Shown here: piece by piece, positions 21,271 through 35,034 of the stretch
Numbering within the stretch: position 1 is the first letter of the stretch
Layout of the letters: each line of letters begins with the position of its first letter
Assembly (NCBI GenBank): GCA_030068145.1
Contig: JAPJBO010000972.1
Span: forward strand, 18,773 to 82,772
Length of the DNA stretch: 64,000 bases
Reading direction: 5' to 3'
Origin: Diplonema papillatum
Taxonomy: Eukaryota; Euglenozoa; Diplonemea; Diplonemida; Diplonemidae
Made by a program: the position numbers and the translations under genes
Notes under the pieces: model-generated
What the model was told of the DNA's origin: nothing
Databases searched by the model: none
The model's input: only the letters and a program-made list of their open reading frames with translations

Positions 21271-21788
21271 CCGTCTTCGGCCTGGCGCTCGTCAGGCGCC
21301 AGACAGATCTCCGCATGGCACTTCGAGTACTAGGCGGGATGAATCTCAGCTGGATCCAGCCGATCGACCGTCTCTCGGCGCGCGACGGCCCCCCTCAGGT
21401 GGACCGCGGCTCGTACCTCAGGCATCAGCCTGGCATGCCCCCACGCATGCTCTGCTACTCGGTATTCAGTCCCGGCGAGCAGTGGCAGGGCGCTCTCCAG
21501 CCAAACAGTAGACCAGAAACAAATGACTGATCCGGTTTGGTGGAGATCCGCGCTCCTGCCGGGGCTTTGCTCGGGATTAGCTGAATTAAACACCTATTTT
21601 ATCAAGTTTATTTCTTGATTTTTTCTCGTCTTGCTCTCCGCTTGTTGTGGAAGCTGCAATATTGACGATTCCATCCTTGGATGGCGTGATTACCGTGGGC
21701 CTGGACCCTATCTGGACCCTAGCGCTAACCCGGGGCCCGGGCCCCGGAGACCCTGGATTTACAGGTACCCTTGCCCCCCCCCCCCCCC

Positions 21789-24419
21789 CCTGCATGGCTG
21801 GCAGGTCACCCGGTGTCAAGCGACCGACTCCGCAACTGCCGCTGGCCAGGTCAGGCTGGCACGAAGGAGTTACGGAGGGCGGCAGCTTGGGCAATGCCGA
21901 CTTTGCGGAGGCATTCAACGGACGACGATCTGTCGCAGTGGACACAAGGAGCTGAGCCCTGCGCTCCTTCCCAAAAACGCCAAGCAGCTCCTTTCGCTTC
22001 GCTGCGAGGTTATCCTTACCCTAATCTTGGCATCCGCGGAGTGCCCGTCCCGCGAGCGCTGTTCCAGAAACGGGCTAAAAAAACAAGAGTCGAGGGCCGA
22101 GGAAACCTTTCGGTATTTAGTATGTACACTAAAACAAGGATTAATCATCTCTGCTCTCGGTAGCTATTTATTCCCGCAGGGAGCCTGAGATACAGTAAAT
22201 ACACAACAACAAACATGACGGATGCCGCCTTCTTCATTGAAGCTGTTGCAGACGGCACGTTTGGAGAGTGCGTTGAATGGAGTGAGGAAAGGGTGCTTGC
22301 TCGTATCCGCGACTTGCGTGGTTCGCAAACACAGGACGCGCAAGCCTTTCAGGCTGAGCTTGCTGCCGCAAGCAACCCAATCTTGGGAATTAGCTCCAAC
22401 AATGAAGGAGTGAAATTCTGTGTGTGGCACGACAACACTTGCCTCCGTGGATGTTGAACTGGAAGCTGAAGATGTCGTCGAGCCAGAAGAGGAGGACCGT
22501 GAAGAGGAGGACGACTGCGACGACACCGAAGATGAAGGCAGTGATGCATTCGGTGAATCCGAAGACTCGGATGCATTCGCGAAGGACATCGCCGACCACG
22601 TTTCGTTCCCTGACCACGGCGCGAAAGACGGTACAACGCTACACCCCGAGTACTCAGTGCGCATATCCCCGTTAACCTGCTCGAATGCGTCGGCTCTATC
22701 CGTCTTCTTCTTTCCACCAGTCTTCCCCCCATGACGACGATTCTTCCGAGAGTGCCATATCTTGGCGCCGAGAGTGCAGGTTTCGCTTACTTCTTCATCG
22801 GTCATTCCTTTACCCTGTTCAGCGAGAATGAGTTCGTTGCTCAGAGTCTCCACCACCAAATGGGGCCGATTGCAACCCACGCGTTGTTTGGCCTTGCTGA
22901 AAAACGACTCAGCTACGTTGCTGTTGTAGCGACTATGTGTGTGGACCAGCGCCAACACGTCAATGGCTCTCTGGTTGCCTTGTTCTTTTAGGGTTGCGAA
23001 TACTCCGGTCCAGGCGTTCCACCCCAAGTCCTTGAACTGAACGGCAAGAATTTTTATGTCTTGCCAGTCCTTCTGTACGGAGCTCGCTTCAAACCTCCCG
23101 ACGAAAGCAGCCAAATAGGCGTACTCTTCGTTACCGTACGCCTTCAAGTCGGCTCCGGAGAGCACCTGCATTTTTTGTACGTCAAGAATGAGAGAGAGAG
23201 CTACGGCGTGGTCATCCTTCTTTATCTTTTCCTCGACGGCTTCGAGCGCCTTCGCGACCTTCGCCAAGCGACGTTTGTTTTCGTTGCCATCGGTCATCCC
23301 TTCGATGGCCATACGAGCTCGGCTCAACCGAAACTGCAAATGCAGAACGGTGGGCTCTTGATGCTGCGAGGCCAGCGAGATATTGCGCAACATCCTTAGT
23401 ACAGGGTACCACTGCTGGAACTGCTGAGCCCTGCGCTCCTTCCCAAAAACGCCAAGCAGCTCCTTTCGCTTCGCTGCGAGGTTATCCTTACCCTTCTTGG
23501 CATCCGCGGAGTGCCAGTCCCGCGAGCGCTGTTCCAGAAACATCTTCCAGAGTGGCCACAATGCAGCGGCCTTCTCCCACAGACGAAAGGTTTTTGGCAA
23601 CCACCGAATAGAGCAATGGAGGGATGGTTTGGGACCCGCAGCAAAGCCTTGCAGCTTAGCGAAACGCCTGAGTCGGCGATAAAGCTTTCCGGACGTTCGC
23701 AAGTTCGCCTCCATCGTAAGAATTGCTTCCGTGATTTCTTCAACAACGGATGAATCGAAGGCTCGCTCAAGTTCGGTCTCCAGTCGGTGCGAAAAGTCCG
23801 GAACACGGGCACACTGAGGGTTGAAATCTTTCTTCAACAAACCGTATACCCCTGTGATGTGCCCCGCTAGATTCGATCCCGAATCACTGCAGGTTGCCGT
23901 TATCTGCTGTGCCGCAACGCCGAAATCTGCAAGCATCGCACGAGACTTCAAGAAGATGGTGTTGCCATCTGTATCGTCGGAAGCCTCGAACCCCACGAGT
24001 CCCAAGGCAGTTTCTTTAACTGCGCACAACGATGAGACGAAGTAGCGTAGGATAACTACATACACCTCCATCTGCATTGCGTGCTTCAGTGTCATTCCGT
24101 CCAAGATCAGCACAAAGGAGCTCGATACACTTAGTTCCTTGGCGATGCGCACTTGTGCGATGGAAGCCCAGATGCCCACCATTTCCGAGACGTGTGAAGT
24201 GGTGTTGTACTTCTTGGGTATATCAATACCCCGCAATCGGTCGGCTCTTATCTGCCGCACGGAACTTCTGTGAGACACTCCTTCCGTTGAATGCCTCCGC
24301 AAAGTCGGCATTGCCCAAGCTGCCGCCCTCCGTAACTCCTTTGTCGTGCCAGCCTGACCTGGCCAGCGGCAGTTGGGGAGTCGGTCGCTTGACACCGGGT
24401 GACCTGCCAGCCATGCAGG
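21789..24419 (-). mobile_element. hAT-like DNA transposon with long inverted repeats
   Basis: The left end (21789-21922) and right end (24283-24419) are inverted copies of one another over about 135 bp with only a few differences. They begin CCTGCATGGCTGGCAGGTCA at the outer edge and end AGGCATTCAACGGA at the inner edge. Outside, both ends meet a homopolymer tract (C-run on the left, G-run on the right). Inside is one transposase frame on the minus strand. Next to the left repeat, 21951-22071 is a second copy of internal transposase sequence (23423-23541). No clear 8-bp target duplication is visible. Confidence 0.65.
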
Positions 24420-24536
24420 AGGGGGGGCAATGTAGGCAAAAAAACGAATCCTGGAGCAAAAAAACAGCAAAAAAACAAAAAAACGCAAAAAAACAAAAAA
24501 ACAAGGCCCTCCTGGTGAACCCAAATACTCGTGCAC
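22164..24536 (-). CDS. hAT-like transposase, N-terminally truncated
   Basis: The open frame is 790 codons, but the part above about 24190 runs through the inverted repeat and A/C-rich flank, so the real protein likely starts nearer MVGIWASIAQVRIAKEL. Candidate catalytic blocks are VLILDGMTLKHAMQMEVYVV (first Asp), ATCSDSGSNLAGH (second Asp, the place of the hAT DNASNM-like box), then DFSHRLETEL, and near the end RYNSNVAESFFSKAKQRVGC, where Glu fits the third acidic residue before the dimerisation helices. A BED zinc finger is missing. After this the frame enters a Ser-rich tail and unrelated sequence. Three acidic blocks and the long inverted repeats support a hAT relative; a related family with the same fold is possible. 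Confidence 0.55.
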   Translation of the reverse strand: MHEYLGSPGGPCFFVFLRFFVFLLFFCSRIRFFAYIAPPPAWLAGHPVSSDRLPNCRWPGQAGTTKELRRAAAWAMPTLRRHSTEGVSHRSSVRQIRADRLRGIDIPKKYNTTSHVSEMVGIWASIAQVRIAKELSVSSSFVLILDGMTLKHAMQMEVYVVILRYFVSSLCAVKETALGLVGFEASDDTDGNTIFLKSRAMLADFGVAAQQITATCSDSGSNLAGHITGVYGLLKKDFNPQCARVPDFSHRLETELERAFDSSVVEEITEAILTMEANLRTSGKLYRRLRRFAKLQGFAAGPKPSLHCSIRWLPKTFRLWEKAAALWPLWKMFLEQRSRDWHSADAKKGKDNLAAKRKELLGVFGKERRAQQFQQWYPVLRMLRNISLASQHQEPTVLHLQFRLSRARMAIEGMTDGNENKRRLAKVAKALEAVEEKIKKDDHAVALSLILDVQKMQVLSGADLKAYGNEEYAYLAAFVGRFEASSVQKDWQDIKILAVQFKDLGWNAWTGVFATLKEQGNQRAIDVLALVHTHSRYNSNVAESFFSKAKQRVGCNRPHLVVETLSNELILAEQGKGMTDEEVSETCTLGAKIWHSRKNRRHGGKTGGKKKTDRADAFEQVNGDMRTEYSGCSVVPSFAPWSGNETWSAMSFANASESSDSPNASLPSSSVSSQSSSSSRSSSSGSTTSSASSSTSTEASVVVPHTEFHSFIVGANSQDWVACGSKLSLKGLRVLCLRTTQVADTSKHPFLTPFNALSKRAVCNSFNEEGGIRHVCCCVFTVSQAPCGNK

Positions 24537-25310
24537 ACGCCCGGCCGAACCTTGCTACACCGCACCTAAGCCACCAAAAACGCCCAGCTTTTCACATCCT
24601 GCCTGCCAAGACCATCCATCTACTGCTCAACAATCCTGATAATTCTGCAGACTGCTTCAAAAGCTTCTGATAAGTGCTCGAAATGCCACCTCACCAGACC
24701 GCTGGCCTGCACGTGGAAGACCCTGGCTCACCCGAGCCAGTGCACCAGCAGACCACCAGGGCAAAAAAACACAAACCTCCAGAGCAAAAAAACAGCAAAA
24801 AAACAAAAAAACAAAAAAACAGGTAGGGTGCCAACATTGGGGGGGGGGGGGGGGGGCAATGTAGGCAAAAAAACGAATCCTGGAGCAAAAAAACAGCAAA
24901 AAAACAAAAAAAAAAAACAAAAAAACGCAAAAAAACAAAAAACAAGGCCCTCCTGGTGAACCCAAATACTCGTGCACACGCCCGGCCGAACCTTGCTACA
25001 CTGCACCTAGGCCACCAAAAACGCCCAGCTTTTCACATTCTGCCTGCCAAGCCCATTCAGCTACTGCTCAACAATCCTGATAGTTCTGCAGACTGCTTCA
25101 AAAGCTTCTGATAAGTACTCGAAATGCCACCTCACCAGACCGCTGGCCTGCATGTGGAAGACCCTGGCTCACCCGAGCCAGCAAGAGTGCACCAGCAGAC
25201 CACCAGGGCAAAAAAACACAAACCTCCAGAGCAAAAAAACAGCAAAAAAACAAAAAAACAAAAAAACAAAAAAACAGGTAGGGTGCCAACATTGGGGGGG
25301 GGGGTCCCCC
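24425..25310. repeat. Direct duplication with (AAAAAAAC)n tracts
   Basis: Two direct copies of a segment of about 430 bp start at about 24431 and 24861 (GTAGGCAAAAAAACGAATCC). Each has AAAAAAAC octamer tracts and the unique blocks AAGGCCCTCCTGGTGAACCC and TCGTGCACACGCCCGGCC. A third, inverted partial copy lies at 25565-25695 (CTGTTTTTTTGCTGTTT onward, ending GAGCCAGGGTCTTC). G-runs up to about 17 nt separate the copies. No coding sequence. Confidence 0.75.
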
Positions 25311-26461
25311 CCCCCCACCACCCCTGACCGCGATCCGTAACATGTAACAGCCCTTAATAAGCACCCTGGGGGGGGGGGTCTGGTTTATCCGGCCATCCGG
25401 CCAAAGTGGCTGATCCTTAACAAGAGCGCTGCCCCCCCCCCCCCCCCCCCCAAAAGGGGGGTGCAACGTGCAACGGGGGCAACGTCCCTTAGTGCGCACC
25501 CTGACCCACCCCCACCCAGGGTTAGCAACTTCGTTTTGGGTCTCAGGATTAGTATCAGCACTGACCCTCCAATGTTGGCACCCTACCTGTTTTTTTGCTG
25601 TTTTGCTGTTTTTTTGCTCTGGAGGTTTGTGTTTTTTTGCCCTGGTGGTCTGCTGGTGCACTCTTGCTGGCTCGGGTGAGCCAGGGTCTTCATGTGCCTA
25701 CATTGGGACCCCCCCCCCCCCCCTATTTCGTCGTAGGTCGGTAGTGCGTTGGGTGGGTTGTTGTAGGTTCGTGCCTGTGGTGGCATGGGTGAAGGTCTCC
25801 CGTGATCGGACAGGCGGTGGTGAAGGTGTTGGTTGTTCGGGCGGCCTTGAAAGCGTGGCGGGGGACGTCCCTGTCGTCGCACGGGTCGTCCCCTCCCCTG
25901 CCCAACGACACGTGCCCCGCCGGGGCCGGTCCCGCCAGGTGCGCTGCCCTGATGCTGTCCGGGAACAGGACAGGCGGCCGCGGCTGGCTGGGCTGCGACG
26001 AGGGACGACTGGGCCGAGGGGGTTCGCCCCATGGCCGTGCCTCTCCGGTGCAGTGAAGAAGCTCGCGAACGGTGGGTGGTGACCCCTCCGAACAGCCGCT
26101 TTCGCCCTGGCCCGCCTGATGCCGCAACCCGGGTGGGGAGCAGCGCGAGAGGCATCATCCACGCTTCAAAAGGCCCACCTACACTAATGCAACAAATCGA
26201 ACGCAACTCTCTTACCGAGGCTGGTGCTGATTCGGTGCTGAGGTCCGCGGCTTCTTGCAATCATAAACGAGACGGAAAGGGCAAGACAAAATCATGCTCA
26301 CAACGGGAATGGGTAACAAAGCGAAACAAAATTAGCAAAGAGTTTGCACGACCCTCAGGGTACGTCAACACACAACATCTCTGTTTTGCACCGCACAACC
26401 GCACGTGAGCTCATTTTATTCGGTTGCGTGTCACTAGTCCTGCAGAAAGAACAGAACACGC
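25311..26461. other. Gene-poor stretch with a third G/C-run-bounded repeat
   Basis: 25373-25441 is another copy of the 55-bp CTGGTTTATCCGG core. From 25730 to 26180 the sequence is GC-rich with overlapping open frames on both strands (up to 225 codons, minus) that encode Arg/Pro/Gly-rich sequence without any motif. The rest to 26461 is the 3' flank of calmodulin gene A. I see no supportable gene. Confidence 0.4.
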
Positions 26462-27128
<667 letters not shown>

Positions 27129-27135
27129 CTATGTA

Positions 27136-27639
27136 TTATTCGGTCCTGTTGGCGATTGAACCGCACCTGCTCGGACTTGGACCCTCACCCCAAGAAAGGC
27201 CCAGGTTCGTATTCAGCTGGAAAGGGCAAGACAGTTGAAGTATGGCTAAAGATAAAGTGATGTCACCTGAGGGGGTAATCTCGGCCGCCCACGTGATAAG
27301 CCGTTGAGCATTGAGTTCTTTTAAGTACATGAACCACATGGATTAGCATGCACTGCCTTGAAAGTCAGGTTATCGGATGACGTCGTCACCTGCCATTGCG
27401 TCGTCAAGGTCGAGCATTTGTGGCGCTAGCGGGATTTGGCTTTCTTGCGATTCCAGAGACTGAGTCGGCGAGTACGAGGGCGGGCAGGAGTGCCCGTTTT
27501 CCACTTTCGAGGGCATTGGTGTGCCCGTGGTTCCCGGTCGTTTCTGAGAGCTGCTAGCCCTCGGTACCTTCTTCTTCCTTCGATGCACCCCTGAGTCAGG
27601 TGTGGTCGCCTTCGTCTTCTTCCGCTTGCGGCCGGCGAC
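27136..27639. other. Intergenic region upstream of calmodulin gene A
   Basis: Contains the presumed promoter of gene A and otherwise only short frames with no similarity. Nothing repeats elsewhere in the window until 27640, where the segmental duplication starts. Confidence 0.4.
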
Positions 27640-28030
27640 CTACCGCCAGTCGGAGAGCTTGCAATGATCCTGGGTCCAGAGCTGGGAGTCGCCAGTTGCT
27701 CGCCCTGCGCACCAGGCGAGAGCGAAAGCTCAGGTTTTGCCACCGCGCCCGTTTGCTCTTCTGTTGCGCTCAAACATGTTGCTGTTCGAACAAGCACACT
27801 ACGCGCTGACCAGGTTTCAAGGTATGATACTGGAATTCAAGCTGACGAAACGGAAAGGCTAAGGAACCATCATCATACTACTCACAACGCAAATGTTTAT
27901 CACGAAAGCTAAACGGAATTGCAACCTCAGAGCACGTACTGCAGTGTCACAAACAAAAAACAGCTAGCACGCCACAAGTTGACACGTCTCTGCTTTTGCA
28001 ACCAAGCCACCCGTAACACACATAACCCAC

Positions 28031-30978
<2,948 letters not shown>

Positions 30979-31213
30979 TTACTATGTATTCTTCGGTCCT
31001 GTTGGAATGGAAGTACTCTTGGCAATTGCACGCTCCGTTGGTTCGAGGTGCGATCGGGGCGCAGATTTCTGCGGGGAGCCATTTGCAAGCAAATGAGCAC
31101 CACGTCACCTGCTATTCTGGAGAAACAAAACGCTTCTTGCAAACCCGATTTTTGGCGTACACGACGCACTTGTCATGCACAACCACTGGTATATAACAAG
31201 TGTGAAAATGTAT

Positions 31214-31249
31214 AACAATGGCACTTGTTATATAACCAGTGCCATTGTT
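31214..31249. repeat. 36-bp near-perfect palindrome upstream of calmodulin B
   Basis: AACAATGGCACT...AGTGCCATTGTT with a mostly self-complementary centre (one mismatch pair compared with the perfect version at 40446-40481). About 245 bp upstream of the calmodulin ATG. A 13-bp inverted repeat (GACGGTAACAAGT at 31253-31265, ACTTGTTACCGTC at 31339-31351) lies just outside. Confidence 0.85.
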
Positions 31250-31369
31250 GTTGACGGTAACAAGTATTTTCGATTTCCTTCATGACCATGTTTGAATCCT
31301 CGGTTTCCAATCTGTTTGAAAGTCGTTTCCTCATTACAACTTGTTACCGTCTTCGGAAAAATATTGGAG

Positions 31370-32290
31370 AAAAGAAAAGTCGATTTTCAGACCCCATTTT
31401 TTTGAGACCCGGCCTCCATTTATTTTGGGGGAAAATGTTTCTTGGGTTTGAAGAGCGCGTGGTGCTTGCACCACTGAGGCCAGGTTATTTAACCGCGGAT
31501 TTATTACCGCGGATTTATTGAAGGGGGGGTCGGTCAAAAATTTTATCCGACCAGATATTCGGAAAGCCCTGTTCTCGGCGGACTCAATCGTGTCCTCAGA
31601 ATCTTCAAACCGACCATTTACGCACCTACAGATGGCAAAAATCGGCAGAAAGCCAAAAATAGCTATTTACTCAACAGGCGGCTTTTCTGCCGCTCCACTG
31701 ACTTTTCATCACGTGAAGCTACTACGCACCAGGAGAGGGCGGGGCGGGATGCCAAAATCGAAGAAGGAAAGTCCAACCAACCAGGCTCGAGAAGGCCTGC
31801 TCGCGGAGGCTCTTCGGTTGGCAGTCAACCAAAACTGCTTCGGAGTACATCGATCAAACGGCCAAAGCGGCCACACAAATAGCTGGAACCCTGCTTGGGC
31901 ATGGCCACACTCTGAACAGTACCGCAGCGCCGGTTGCCGTCCCATCGTCTTTCGCTTCTGCTGTGCCTCCTGGCTCTGCCATCCCCGGCGTGGTGTACAA
32001 CATCACAATGGGATCAGGTTGCACCCTCAACCTTGGCAGCAAGCCAGCAATGCAAACGTCCATTGCAAGAAAACCTTCCGAGTCGGCCTCTTCCGAGTCT
32101 GACGGCTAGTGCCCTGGCATGCTCTCGCCACCTTCTTTTATCCTTTAGGCTCATCAAATCATTTCAAGACAGCTCAGGATGGCTCACATAGCATGGCTTG
32201 CCCTTCCACCCCCGTTTGCGCACCGGTAAACCGCTATGTCCTGAGTACAGAAAACTCAATCCAAGCCTGTATTAAGTGCGCTCGGCTAAG
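31370..32290. other. SINE-like family 2 copy and gene-free sequence
   Basis: 31395-31620 contains GGGTTTGAAGAGCGCGTGG and the block GGTCGGTCAAAAATTTTATC followed by ATTCGGAAAGCCCTGT, shared with the two copies at 47400-47560 and 47650-47820. From 31620 to 32290 there are only short frames with no recognisable product. Confidence 0.5.
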
Positions 32291-32319
32291 GCCGGCGCGT
32301 GGCGAGACTGGAGGCAGCA

Positions 32320-33050
32320 GTTAAAGTTCGGGGAACAGCAAAGTTCGGGCGAAGCTAAGTTCGGGTGAGCAAAGTTCTGGTGAAGCAAAGTTCGGACGAA
32401 GGTGAAGCTAAGTTCGGCGAAACAAAGTCCGGGCGAAGCTAAGTTCTGGGTGAAGCAAAGTTCGGACGTTCTGGTGAAGCTAAGATCGGGCGAAACAAAG
32501 TTCGGCGAAGCTAAGTTCGGGTGAAGCAAAGTTCGGGCGAAGCTAAGTTCTGGTGAAGCAAAGTTCGGGCGAAGCTAAGTTCGGGTGAAGCAAAGTTCTG
32601 GTGAAGCTAAGTTCGGGCGAAACAAAGTTCGGGCGAAGCTAAGTTCGGGTGAGCAAAGTTAGGTGAAGCAAAGTTCGGGCGAAGCAAAGCTCGGGTGAAG
32701 CTAAGTTCGGGCGAAACAAAGTCCGGGCGAAGCTAAGTTCGGGTGTAAAGTTTGGCCTCGTACCCGGGGCCCAGCACGGGGGGGGGCCGCCCTGGGGCAG
32801 CCTTTTCCCGCCGCCCCCCCCTCCGGTATTTCTCCGGGGGGCTGAGAAACTCCGCAAAAAACGCAAATTTCGGGCACATCAGGCCCCGAAACGACAGCAA
32901 ACCTCGAAATAATCTTCGACCGGCAAAGTGTCATGGGCGGGGTTTGAACCCGGACACACCGGCCTGAAGGCCGACACCCGCTCACTCTGCCACCCATATA
33001 CATTTTCCCAGGGGGAGAAAAAGCCAGCTCCGCGCTATTATCCAGTTCAA
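32320..33050 (-). repeat. SINE-like repeat, uninterrupted copy (minus strand)
   Basis: On the minus strand it begins CTGGATAATAGCGCGGAG (about 33045). It continues with a tRNA-like head (A-box-like GGTGGCAGAGTGAGCGGG and B-box-like GGGTTCAAACCCCGCCC, 32990-32930), the core CCGGTCGAAGATTATTTCG, the block TGCCCGAAATTTGCGTTTTT (about 32880), a G/C-rich segment and then an array of CGAACTTAGCTTC units down to about 32320. It is the reference copy that shows the insertion at 10847-11659. The terminal hairpin is degenerate here. Confidence 0.8.
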
Positions 33051-33058
33051 AACAATAC

Positions 33059-33446
33059 ACTTTTTTAGTGTAGAGAAAAGTGGGGTTGGCTCGAATAGAG
33101 GCTATTCACATTGCATGTTCATAGGACCTCCAGTCTCGAAGTACAGAAAAGTCCGCCTGTAGTACAGAAAAGTAGCCTTTTCAGTGATGCAGAAAAGTCA
33201 GTGGACCGGCACTAAAAGTCGTTTTTATGACACTTTTTCGTGGAATGAGTGATATGTTAAATATACTTCAAAAAATACTGCTGAGTATTTTTAAACTGAA
33301 AACCAGTGTTCCCGCCAAGGCCGATGACCGGGTCTTTCTTAACAATGGCTGAGCTTTTTCCGAGACTAGAGGTATACTAATAGCTCTATCGAGCCAACCC
33401 CACTTTTTGGGGGGTCCGCGGGCGAAGCCCGGGGGCACTTTTTTAG
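33059..33446. mobile_element. MITE-like element with inverted repeats
   Basis: AAAAGTGGGGTTGGCTCGA (33076-33094) and its reverse complement (33390-33408) face each other across about 300 bp that contains AGAAAAGT repeats and no ORF. The 11-mer CACTTTTTTAG occurs on both sides (33058-33068 and 33436-33446) and could be a target duplication, with about 10-25 bp between it and the inverted repeats. A GGGCGAAGCCC hairpin lies at the right end. Confidence 0.5.
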
Positions 33447-33497
33447 GGTCAAAAATATGATCTAGTCAATTCCCTCGATCCAGGTTTTTTTTGCCCC

Positions 33498-34332
33498 GTG
33501 ATTGGAAAAGGGCTATTTGCATCTAGATTTCAGGTCTGCCACCGTCTGGAGGCCCGGGTTCGAACCCGGCCGAGAACACGTTTCCGGTCGAAATTGGGTT
33601 TTGGAATTTGTTGGCTTTCGGGGTCGTATGTGCCCGAAATTTGCGTTTTTTGCAGAGTTTCTCAGTGTCTCACGGTTATTGGCCACCCCGGGGACTTTGA
33701 GTCAGTCTACCAGAACATCGCCCGAACTTTGCTTCACCAAAACTATGCTTTCACCCGGAGGCAGAACTTAGCATCGCCCGAACTTAGCTTCTCCCGAACT
33801 TTGCGTTCGTCCGAACTCTGCTTGGCTTCTCCCGAACTTTGCTTCACCCGAACTTTACTGTTATCCGAAACCAACCCCGAAAACCATGTTTGACCGGAAA
33901 AGTGGCTCGCCCTCGGGACCTCCAGGCTGGAGTCCAGCCCTGAAGCCTTGCGCTGTTCACTCTGCCATCACGGTGTCATTTCCAGGGGAAAAACTTCCTG
34001 ACCCTTTACGCTCCGGCCCGGGGTTTTCTTGACCCGTGATTTGGCACCGGGTATACTTGAGGCCCGGACGGAACTTAGCCTCATGCTTGCTTCGCCGAAC
34101 TTACCCGAGCTTCACCAGAACTCAGCTTTGCTTCGCCCGAACTTATCTGCCCGAACTTTGCTTTGCTTCGCCCGAACTTTGCTTTCACCAGAACTTAGCT
34201 TCACCCGAACTTTGCTTTCACCAGAGCTTAGCCTCCCCAAAACTTAGCTTCACCCGAACTTAGCTTCGTCCGAGCTTTACTGTTCTCGAACTTTAACTGC
34301 TGCCTCTGCTGGGCGCCGGTCTTTACCGGCGC
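33498..34332 (+). repeat. SINE-like repeats with CGAACTT arrays and terminal hairpin
   Basis: A tRNA-like B box (GGTTCGAACCCGG at about 33560) is followed by GTTTCCGGTCGAAATTGGG, the conserved core TGCCCGAAATTTGCGTTTTT (33630), a CGAACTT array (33716-33860), a reversed partial head (33895-33975, CACTCTGCCATCACGGTG) and a second array (34060-34290). It ends with the block CTTTAACTGCTGCCTCTGC and the hairpin GCGCCGGT-CTTT-ACCGGCGC (34313-34332). This is probably one element interrupted or overlapped by a second copy. Confidence 0.7.
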
Positions 34333-34644
34333 AAATGTACTTTTTTTTTCGTGCGCTGGGCTGTGGCTGGGATTTGTCTGTTGTTGAGATTAGCCCACCT
34401 GCACTACTACTCAATGCCACGGCCTACTGCACTGGTTGGTTGCAGCCGGTCTTGTTTCGGCAAAAAAAGACCGGCCTTTTTGCCGGGTGTTTTTGAAGAA
34501 TACTTTTTGGTGACCGGCTTTTTTCTCTTAGCGGGAGCACTGCTGAAACAATCACGCGGGTTCCTGGTCCGGAAATTCTAATTCTAATGGTCGTGCCGAT
34601 ATTGCTTCGACACAATGGACATTGCGGGCCCCATGTTGCTCAAA
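34333..34644. other. No recognisable feature
   Basis: A 312-bp stretch between the SINE-like hairpin and the start of the second segmental-duplication copy. It begins with a T-run and has only short unrelated frames. Confidence 0.4.
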
Positions 34645-35034
34645 CTACCGCCAGTCGGAGAGCTTGCAATGATCCTGGGTCCAGAGCTGGGAGTCGCCAG
34701 TTGCTCGCCCTGCGCACCAGGCGAGAGCGAAAGCTCAGGTTTTGCCACCGCGCCCGTTTGCTCTTCTGTTGCGCTCAAACATGTTGCTGTTCGAACAAGC
34801 ACACTACGCGCTGACCAGGTTTCAAGGTATGATACTGGAATTCAAGCTGACGAAACGGAAAGCTAAGGAACCATCATCATACTACTCACAACGCAAATGT
34901 TTATCACGAAAGCTAAACGGAATTGCAACCTCAGAGCACGTACTGCAGTGTCACAAACAAAAAACAGCTAGCACGCCACAAGTTGACACGTCTCTGCTTT
35001 TGCAACCAAGCCACCCGTAACACACATAACCCAC

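Larger units (their letters stand above)
18132..21596 (-). mobile_element. Degenerate YR-type retroelement B (second of a tandem pair)
   Basis: Shares its 334-bp left end and 82-bp right end with element A and abuts it through CACCTA-TT-AAATTGCC. The interior has an RT/RNase H remnant on the minus strand (18715-19870) and a large tandem repeat (19830-21270). The outer flanks are TTTTATCAAATT on the left and TTTTATCAAGTT on the right, so the pair as a whole is bracketed by a short direct repeat. Confidence 0.65.

Noticed and set aside
25583-26260. 225-codon minus-strand ORF rich in Arg, Pro and Gly
   Set aside because: Several frames are open in this GC-rich stretch and none shows a domain; the frame runs into a homopolymer and A-rich repeat.
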